A stretch of 64,000 nt of DNA, from the NCBI RefSeq assembly GCF_905147045.1, contig NC_065895.1, positions 13,397,001 through 13,461,000 on the forward strand. The letters run 5' to 3'. Under the pieces are notes generated by a model. It saw nothing but the letters and a program-made list of their open reading frames with translations. It did no database searches and had not been told where the DNA came from. The DNA comes from Nymphalis io. Lineage: Eukaryota; Arthropoda; Insecta; Lepidoptera; Nymphalidae. Shown piece after piece: positions 56,115 to 64,000 of the stretch. Each line of letters opens with the position of its first letter. The stretch's first letter is position 1. The translations under genes and the position numbers were made by a program.

Positions 56115-56952
56115 CGTTTTCGGAGTCCGTATATGAAAACATAAACATTGTTCAAAAAAATTCACAGATTTCTATGTAATTGATTAATAGAATGTACAAG
56201 ATTATGCTTATTCATAATTTTTTTTATGTTGTTACTTATGAATTATATATAACATTATACATTGAGAAGCAAGAGTCATTATTTAATTTGTATTTTTGTT
56301 AATCCCTTTATCCCATACGTTGTGATATATTTTTTTATAATATAAAAATGTTTTATATGACCAATGTAAAAATGTCTGCAAGAGTAATGAATACTACAAC
56401 TTAAAACTCTCTCATTATGAACAAAACTTCAGATTAAGTAAGTGCTATCATATTTCATACTTGGAATAAAAAAAAGTGTTTCGTACAACATTACAAATAG
56501 TATAAAAAAAATCAACACTGACGGAATAAAAATTTGTAGCAACTAAAACCGAGTCCTCTAATATTTTAGCCTTGCAAACTAAATCCCGAGTGCAATGCGA
56601 AATAGTACAAAAACATAATTACACGCCAACATCACCGTCAGCTTTGCAACATTCTGTTAAATGATTTCATATAATCTTAAGACGTAACACTTTGCCGCTA
56701 TTCATGTTAAGAAATTAATTAAGATCAATTCAAATTAATGAAATATTAATGTTTTTTTTAGTTCTGTGAACACGTTGGTCACAATAAACAAGTTGAAAAT
56801 TACAGTTCATAATTATAAAATTAATACTAAAATTAAGTTAATGGCAATAATATAATACAAATAGCTACAAATCTCAAGATCTCGGGCTAAAAATTCCATA
56901 ACATGTCAATAAAAGGTTTCTCTGCCATATGTTGGGTGTGTGTTCCGTGCCC
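55881..56952. other. AT-rich interval between the two LINE copies
   Basis: An AT microsatellite and otherwise unassigned sequence. Confidence 0.55.
56086..56114. repeat. (AT)n microsatellite
   Basis: About 14 AT units after an A-run. Confidence 0.95.
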
Positions 56953-57116
56953 TCGTCAGCATGCTGTCGATCGGATTAGAAAGAGTGTAGAGATCTTTAT
57001 TCCCTTTTCCTTTAATACAGTTGCACTCTCTGTTTGCGGATACACTTGTGCACTATTATATCTTCCGCACGATTGGCTAGTCGCCGTAGAGAATTACCGC
57101 CTAGGCCAATTTTGCT
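56953..57116 (+). mobile_element. SINE-C 3'-half remnant
   Basis: GATCGGATTAGAAAGAGTGT, GCGGATACACTTGTGCACTA and GATTGGCTAGTCGCCGTAGA approximate the 3' half. Confidence 0.5.
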
Positions 57117-57508
57117 TTTATAAGTTTAAACTATTATTAACGTAAACAATGACGCTTTGTATAACAGCGATACGGTATAAATAGTGAGCAAGTGTAATTA
57201 CAAGAATGAGGGGATTACCATGTTTATCCGACGGATTTCCATACATTAGTAATGTACAGGCTGTGTGTGGCCGATTCCTTTTGCAATAATAATGTTTATG
57301 AGTAATTGTGATTAGATTTAGTTAGTTCATATAACCTTCTGTCATTTTTCTTGTAGCTACATATAATATTAAAACTAAAAGCAGACAGTGAAATTAACAA
57401 CAACAAGTAAAAACTTATAAATCTTCCTCTTCTTACACTACTCATAATATTGCAAATTTCACCTTTCTAGACTTTGTAGTTTTGGCTTTCGTTAATTTTC
57501 AGTTAGGA

Positions 57509-58790
57509 TTTTTTTTTTTTTTTATATTCACCGGGAGGGCAAATGACTCTACTCCACCTGATGGTAAGTGGTAGTAGAGTCCAAACGCGACGACGGCCAG
57601 TACAGACGGGAAAAACGTTCTGCACTAGCCGCCTTCGCCTTGCCGGCCCGCAAGATGCCTCTTCACGCCTCGTTTGAAGGAACCCGGGTTGTAAGAGGAG
57701 GGGAACACGTGAGCTGGTAAGGAATTCCATTTTTTGGAAGTGCGACAAAGAAAGGAGTTGCCAAATTTTTTTGTTCGCGATGGAATTGATGTCACAGTTA
57801 GGCGGAGACATCGAGAACCAGCTCGCGTGGACTTAAGAAGGAAGGGGGAAGCAGGAATTAGAGAGAATAATTCCTCAGAGCACTCGCCGTGATACAGTCG
57901 ATAGAAAGCGCTCAGTGCTGCTATCTCACGACGCAATTGTAAAGGTTCAAGGGTGTTTGTGACCTTTACGTCGCCAATAATGCGTACGGCACGTCGCTGC
58001 AACCGGTCCAAGGCCTCAAGTAGGTACTTAGTGGAGCCATCCCAAAGGTGCGAGCAATATTCCACGCAAGACCGTACCTGTGTTTTATACAGCAGGCACA
58101 GTTGTTGTGGCGTGAAAAAGCGCCGTACCTTGTTCAGAACTCCGAGTTTCCGTGAAGCTGTTTTTATAACAGCCTCGATGTAATCCCTTGGACTAAGGTC
58201 GCAGCGAACGTCAATCCCCAGCATGGCGATTTTGCTTTGCATCACCAGCGGAGTACCACAGAGGGAGGGAAGAGGGGAAAATGTTGACTTTTTCGCCGTG
58301 AGAGCGCATACCTGTGTTTTCTTGGCATTAAACTCAACAAGATTATCAGAGCCCCATTTGGCGATGAGCTCTAACGTCCTATCGAGTTCAATGACAAGAT
58401 TCTCCCGCCTCTCCTCAGTTTCCGCCCGCCCAGCCACTGCGCGTCCGTGGTATCCACCATGCACTGTACTATCATCTGCATAGCAATGTATGTTCCCAAG
58501 GGAGAGCATATCATTGATATGCAAAAGAAAGAGTGTGGGAGATAGCACAGATCCCTGGGGAACCCCAGCATTCACTACATAGAATTGTGAAGCGCAACCA
58601 TCTACTAAAACACGAAGGCTACGCTTGTGTAGGAAGCTGGCAATCCAGGTGCATAGCTGAGCAGGCAGACCATATGCCGGTAGCTTGGAGAGAAGACTTC
58701 TGTGCCAGACCCTGTCGAAAGCCTTGGAGATATCGAGGCTGACAGCCAACGATTCTCCATGCTTGTCGATAGCTTCACCCCAGAGGTGTG
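57509..58790 (-). mobile_element. Jockey/CR1-like LINE, 5'-truncated copy with poly(A) tail
   Basis: On the minus strand the element runs from a 5' truncation near 58790, through the RT frame, to a 3' UTR and a tail of about 15 A (T run at 57509-57523). The 3' UTR holds an inverted repeat, GACTCTACT at 57545-57553 and AGTAGAGTC at 57573-57581, around a CCACCTGATGGTAAGTGG core. GTTAGGATT beside the tail and GTTACGGATT beyond the 5' end may be an imperfect target-site duplication. Confidence 0.82.
57625..58789 (-). pseudogene. 5'-truncated reverse transcriptase ORF of a Jockey/CR1-like LINE
   Basis: Open for about 388 codons but with no true initiator ATG. It begins at HLWGEAIDKHGESLAVSLDI and ends at a TAG. 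Reverse-transcriptase landmarks counted from the TTG at 58749: motif A SLDISKAFDRVWH (4-16), motif B GVPQGSVLSP (62-71), motif C YADD (90-93), then a thumb/C-terminal part with LLYKTQVRSCVEYCSHLWDG and LDRLQRRAVRIIGDV. The endonuclease and the fingers region are missing, so the copy cannot act alone, but the remaining frame has no stop. This suggests a fairly young insertion. The clade (Jockey versus CR1) is inferred from motifs only. Confidence 0.88.
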
Positions 58791-59462
58791 TTACGGATTA
58801 ACGATTTTATAAGTATATATAATGAATTTAATATCAAAATAAGGAAAAAAAATTTGCAAAACGTGATTTATTCGGTGCTCATATTATCGAAAAGGTATGA
58901 AGAGACATGTCGTAGATGACTAGACTAACACCTTCTAAGTCCTTAGGATAAAAAAAAAACACTAACAAAGCAAAAATAAAGAAAATTTACAACATTTTTA
59001 TGTAACTATGTGAGCCAGAATTAATGTCGAAAGCACAGGAGAGGATACAGAGCGATCTAGGGGAGACTTACGCCACGACAAATTTACTTAATCCTTATTG
59101 CGTACTCAGTTAATAGGGCTAGAAAAAGTATTGCATTGTTAAAAGTCAAATAAAATTGTATTTGTCGGAGCCGGAGTAAAAACTTCGTTTATTTTTATTT
59201 TTTTCGCTGTCAATCATTCCAAAATAATTTATTTATGGCAATCCTAAGACCACGGTTACGTCAATTTGTCAATAAAGCTATTAGTATAAGTGATGCCAGG
59301 ATGCAGGCGCATTTTAATGTAATCATAATGCTTACGTCATACAAGTTGGTACATAACTGAATTGAAACCATTCATTTATTTAACACCAAGAAAGTACTAG
59401 ATTCGTAAACACAATACGATGTCTTATGTCAGCAACCAACCTCATAACTAAATAAATGCTTA
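58791..59462. other. AT-rich non-coding interval
   Basis: Nothing recognised. Confidence 0.55.
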
Positions 59463-59655
59463 GTAGATAAAATATAGTGCATAAGTGTGTGTGTGCACAT
59501 AGGTGCAATCTATATACTCATAATCCAATGGTACTGCGATACAACCCAACAGAGAACAGACTGGTCCTGCCAACTGGTTTACGTGCTTGCTGAATCACAA
59601 ATGTAACATTTCCAAGGCGCGAATTGCTACCAAGAATTACTAAATAGAAAAATAG
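59463..59655 (-). mobile_element. SINE-C remnant
   Basis: TAGTGCATAAGTGTGTGTGT, CTCATAATCCAATGGTACTG and CTGGTTTACGTGCTTGCTGA keep the antisense order with strong divergence. Confidence 0.5.
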
Positions 59656-60454
59656 AAAAACTTACTACTTGCCGACTCGTGATCTGCTCTATAAGCTAGG
59701 TAGGTACAAGTACTATACTGAGGTAGTCACAACATTACCGATCCCTTATAAAACTGAAGTGTCAATAAATTACTAAAATTAAATTAATTTGTTTCAGCCA
59801 CACAATATTGAGTCAGCGTACAATATGCTGCGACACAAAGGAGACATAATTACGTGTCGGCACCCAGACCGACAATTTTGCAAGAACAAACAATATTTCT
59901 ATTAGCTCGAAAATAACAAACACAAAGTGACGTAACAGACATTTCATTATAATTCTTTCACTGAAACTTGACCGTCTAATACCCGCTCACTTTGGTATCA
60001 ATGATATTTCAGGCATGTTTTTATGAATATTTAAAAACCAAAGGATCTTTCACTTTCATTTTACGATAGATATATTTAAATCAAATTAACGATAACGAAC
60101 GAGCTATTAGCGCCCCCCTCCAGCTGAAAACAGTTATATAAGGGTAATGAAGAAGAAATGTTACCACCCAACATCCAAACATTTAGATATATGTTTTGAT
60201 ATTTCTAAGTGGTTTCTAAAAGCCTTAACTTAATAAATTGGTACAGTTTTAAGTCGAATAGCTGAAAGGTAGTCTATAAAACTTTTAAATATCTATTAAT
60301 TAACTTCTTAACTTGAGAGTAAAATAAGGAGAGAGCGTTAAAATTTTAGCAAACCATTGAATAGGTAATAACGCAGAAATGGCAAAGAGATATACTTTAT
60401 TTAAGTAGTCTTTTTACGGTATAATATCAATTTGCTTAATAGTAAATAGTAACA
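59656..60454. other. AT-rich non-coding interval
   Basis: Nothing recognised. Confidence 0.55.
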
Positions 60455-60758
60455 CTAACCGTAACAGCCTGTCAATGTCCCACTGCTGGGCTAAGGCCAC
60501 CTCTCCCTTTTTTGAGGAGAAGGTTTGGAGCTTATTCCACCACGCTGCTCCAATGCGGGTTGGTAGAATACACATGTGGCAGAATTTCAATGAAATTAGA
60601 CACATGGAGGTTTCCTCACGATGTTTTCCTTCACCGTCAAGCACGAGATGAATTATAAATACAAATTAAGCACATGAAAAATCAGTGGTGCTTGCCCGGG
60701 TTGGAAACCACGTTCATCGGTTAAGATTCACGCGTTATAACCACTAGGCCATCTCGGC
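60455..60758 (-). mobile_element. SINE-B, complete
   Basis: ACTAACCGTAACAGCCTGTC to CCACTAGGCCATCTCGGC; the A-box is intact and the B-box shows TTGGAAACC. Confidence 0.92.
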
Positions 60759-61837
60759 TCAAGGTTGTCCTGCTCTCCTCGGTAAGTCGTAAATACGTGT
60801 AATGACGTAGGTACGTTATGAGGTGAATTCGACTTTGACCAAATCAATAGTAAATAAACAATATAAATTGTAACAAAAACGTAATGTCAATTGATCTGAG
60901 GTTGATAAAAGCGTAATTGCAAAAGTGATTTTGGGCTTATCCGTAACAGACATATCTATGTCATTTTTGGTAGACATTATTCTCGAAAAATCCTATGGTC
61001 ATAGCTAAAACTAGTGTTAAAAATGTCCATATAAAGATAAAGATCACTTAACTTTACTGATAAAGTTATTGATAAAGATAACTCAAAAGTGCTTGTTAGC
61101 GCCGACTTGAATAAACTATAAATTGATTTGAGTACAAATTTACTATACGAACACGGAAATATATAACGGAAAAATAATTCATAATAAAATTATGCGAACA
61201 TACTACGAACAATGCCTATATATATACGTAGATATTTCAGTTCGAGTACAGTTTCTTATAAAAGCCAGTTACAAACAACCGCCGATCAAAGTGGTTCGTT
61301 AAAAGTTTAACGATGTATTCATGAACTGGACGAGTAACCACGGAACTATATTGTTATTCGATTTCAAAATCGATATGTACTTTTATAAACTTACAATTGA
61401 CATATTTAATACTTTGTTTATTACAATGTTTAGTTTATTTATTTTTTTTGGATTCTATGTCTTAATTTATTGGTGTTGAGATATAAACATACATACATAC
61501 ATACATACATACACACACTAACACTTTTTATATTATCGATACAGAAAACAACATTTTTGGCCCCAACTATAAATGGGATAATTAATACCTTAAAATGTTA
61601 TATATATATTTTTTAAGCCTGATTTAATTTTAAGCCTGAAGGCGTGTGTAAAACGCATTCTCGTTTTCACTATTGAGGTGAGCAAAAATACATCGTCCAT
61701 CTTTGACACTGACCTTAAGACGCAGATTTGTATTTTAAAAATAATACCATTTTTTATTGCTACCTTTTTGAAAATAGACCACTTTATAAGTCTTTAATGA
61801 TTAAAGGTAGTATTTAAAGGATGAGATATAAAAAAAA
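60759..61837. other. AT-rich non-coding interval
   Basis: Only the ACAT microsatellite stands out. Confidence 0.55.
61486..61517. repeat. (ACAT)n microsatellite
   Basis: Six or seven ACAT units passing into ACACAC. Confidence 0.93.
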
Positions 61838-61978
61838 TCCCGCTGACTTTCTTTCGCTGGTTCTTCTCAGGTCTGAGGTGTTTATTTCCGATCCGGTGGT
61901 AGGTTTATGACAATCAATAAGAAACTGAAACGCTTCTATATTTAATAAAGATTTTTTTTTTACTTTGACTTTGAATTA
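61838..61978 (+). mobile_element. CTCAG...CCGGTGGTA repeat, best copy
   Basis: CGCTGGTTCTTCTCAGGTCT, CCGATCCGGTGGTAGGTTTA, TTTAATAAAGA and a T-rich end with TACTTTGACTTTGAATT. It resembles a widespread lepidopteran 3'-tail repeat. Confidence 0.55.
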
Positions 61979-63432
61979 ATATAATATATAGAATTTTACC
62001 GAACAACAGATTTTTCTAGCTTATATATTATATTATTCAAATTTCAATAATTACATATAAATAGTTTTATTTAAAAACTTCTCTTTTTTTAATTAAGTAA
62101 AAATAAACCACACAGCCTTTCAACATGTCTAAATAAATCTCAATAAATAACCGACTTAAGTGAATTTAAAAAAAAATAACCACGCATTGTAAGAAAACGA
62201 ATTTCCGATCCTGAGCGAATCAGCCATTAATCAGGGCAAAAGGAAAACCCTGGATTGAACTGCGGACCCCTAATTAGCTTTACAAATGTCGATGTTTCCT
62301 CTGCAGCGAGAAATATACCGTCGTTTTAAAATAGTCAGATTAAAATAATAACAATAGATTTTTATTATTAAAAAATAAGTGAACTCTCATAATACAATTA
62401 GAGTTAAAGCGGTACAAATACAATGTTTTAAAAAATAAGAATATATTGCATGTAGTTCGGATATTCATGTATACTATTTATTGATGAAAAAATTTAACTA
62501 CTAAGTTTATTGACAATTCTTCTCCTTATATATATATTCATTCCATCCCATCTGTCCATACGCTTTACTAAGAGTTTTTTTATGTGTACTGATTATGCTT
62601 TTACGCTATTTTTTAATTTACGACCCTAATCTCTTATTTAATTAGGTCTTGCTATTAAAATCAAAACACTTTATACAAAAGGGACTTATAAGCACGTCAT
62701 CGTCATTTCTAGTACGGAATGCATATTCTATCTAAAACCACAACCGGCAAGAAACTCAGTAGATATTCGTTTTCATCAATCGCATTCAAGTATTTATCAT
62801 ATAAAACCAAATTTATGTACCGTGCAAGTAAATCCACTAGTACTAACTCCAAGTACTTTTATTATTATTTTTTCATTACTATTATGTAAAGTATAATATT
62901 TCTTATTTATGAATACATTTTTAACACGAGATATAAATTTATAAACATTAAGGATGATCTAGACAAGTTTCTATAAAAAAGAGTATACTCTTTTATATAA
63001 TTTATATAGACTTATGTATTTTACAAAGACTGAGGGTAATATTTGTTTTCCTTGTATGTTTCGTAGTGACTCGGAGTTTGTTAACAAAGTCCGATGAATG
63101 TGCAACTACCTATTATATAACAACGAACTTGCAGTTCGCGATAACAAAGGAGTGCGATATACTCATTATGTTATATATATATAGCTAATCAAATTAGTTT
63201 AATTATTTCGATTAATAATTAAATTAATAGTTACATTAAATTACTATTCAATATTTTTGTAAATTGTGATGAAATATTTAATTAAATATATGTAATTAGA
63301 AATGTGTTTCTTTTTTAAATTGTAACTTGTCTTCTATTTCTTTTTACAATGTAAGCTGTGTTGATGTTAGTAACTTAGTCATTGCCTTTTATCTAAATAG
63401 AATGTAGTCTGACCAAACTGACAAATTCATCA
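61979..63432. other. AT-rich non-coding interval
   Basis: A weak antisense tRNA-like stretch with CCTGGATTGAAC (B-box-like) lies near 62250; otherwise nothing supported. Confidence 0.5.

Positions 63433-63488
<56 letters not shown>
63433..63488. repeat. Compound (AT)n(GT)n microsatellite
   Basis: About 14 AT units change abruptly to about 14 GT units. A small minus-strand open frame crosses it and is an artefact. Confidence 0.95.
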
Positions 63489-63492
<4 letters not shown>

Positions 63493-63707
63493 CGCGGTCG
63501 TCTTATAGGAATATTTTAAACGTTTAGTAATGTTTTGAACAACGAATAATATATATAAGTGTTTTAACATAGTTAAGTTTATATTTAAGACGTCATATAT
63601 TACTATAATATAAAAAGAAAAAATATAAAGTATGTGGCTACATATCATTTTCGGTATGCTATAAAATGGGAGGTTTTAAATATCGAATACAGAGGTCTTA
63701 GTCCTTC

Positions 63708-63793
63708 AACGCCGACAACGCATTAGGCGACGGTGACCACTTAGCATCAGGTAGATCGTGTGTAATTTGCCTCCAATTAAATTTAAAAAAAAA
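63708..63793 (+). mobile_element. SINE-A 3'-end remnant
   Basis: GGCGACGGTGACCACTTAGC, ATCAGGTAGATCG and TTTGCCTCCAATTAAATTTA with an A-run. It directly precedes a SINE-B remnant. Confidence 0.5.
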
Positions 63794-63965
63794 TGTGTTT
63801 GTAACTCATCTCGTGCTCGACGACTTAGTAAAGCGCCATGAGAAAACCTGCATGTGTCGCATGAATATTTACCACATGATTATCCATCAACCCACATGAA
63901 GCAGCGTGGTGTAAACTCCAAACCATCTCAAAAACAGGAAAAGTGAAACGCAGTAGTGAAACACA
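63794..63965 (+). mobile_element. SINE-B, headless and diverged
   Basis: TTTGTAACTCATCTCGTGCT, GAGAAAACCTGCATGTGTCG and GAAGCAGCGTGGTGTAAACT; lacks the tRNA-like region. Confidence 0.7.
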
Positions 63966-64000
63966 AACTTAGTTGCTTTTTACTTTTAAGTAAGTAGTAG

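Noticed and set aside
57953..58742. Plus-strand frames over the LINE at 58 kb
   Set aside because: They are complements of the conserved RT frame on the minus strand.
63430..63648. A 72-codon frame ending in alternating Tyr-Ile and Thr-His
   Set aside because: It is the translation of the AT/GT microsatellite.
1..64000. CRISPR-like regularly spaced repeats
   Set aside because: All repeated segments are dispersed mobile elements or simple microsatellites; no short repeat with regular unique spacers is present.

Overview
The window looks like a stretch of lepidopteran nuclear DNA, probably from a butterfly. It is very A+T-rich and almost devoid of genes. It is crowded with short interspersed elements that have nymphalid/moth-type consensus sequences, Helitron ends of the kind common in Lepidoptera, and 5'-truncated non-LTR retrotransposons (RTE-type, Jockey/CR1-like, and an RNase H-bearing I-like type). 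No prokaryotic, plasmid or viral features were seen. The group assignment rests on recognising these repeats, not on a database search.

Only one intact cellular gene can be supported: an intronless 295-codon short-chain dehydrogenase/reductase of the carbonyl reductase 1 type at 48640-49527 (+). It keeps the fold landmarks and the catalytic Ser and Lys. The catalytic Tyr is His, the Rossmann glycine motif is altered, and the usual NADPH-selecting Arg aligns with Glu. It may be a pseudoenzyme or a protein with a changed function.

Layout. 1-18 kb: AT-rich DNA with Helitron, SINE-A, SINE-B and SINE-C copies, a perfect 25-bp inverted repeat at 7524-7577, and the first copies of two less familiar repeats (X at 9507, a MITE at 11483). 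18-38 kb: more SINEs, many with recognisable target-site duplications, and a 136-bp RTE fragment bounded by a perfect 13-bp duplication. 38.8-40.3 kb: a decayed I-like LINE on the minus strand. 40.6-48 kb: RTE ends, the second MITE copy, a Helitron split by a LINE 3' end, and several SINEs. 48.6-49.5 kb: the reductase gene. 50-54 kb: degraded SINEs, an RTE end, a Helitron, and the second copy of repeat X. 54.9-55.9 kb and 57.5-58.8 kb: two copies of one Jockey/CR1-like LINE in opposite orientations, the first missing 419 bp including the catalytic YADD. 59-64 kb: AT-rich DNA with scattered SINE fragments.

Family names used here: SINE-A (about 300 bp, A-rich tail, uncertain head), SINE-B (about 300 bp, tRNA-Lys-like head, tail of TTACTGT/TTACGGT repeats), SINE-C (about 370 bp, tRNA-like head, ATA-repeat tail). 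The most coherent biological theme is dependence of SINEs on LINEs. The 3' end of SINE-A matches the 3' end of the Jockey/CR1-like LINE, and the 3' end of SINE-B matches the 3' end of the RTE elements, all within this window.
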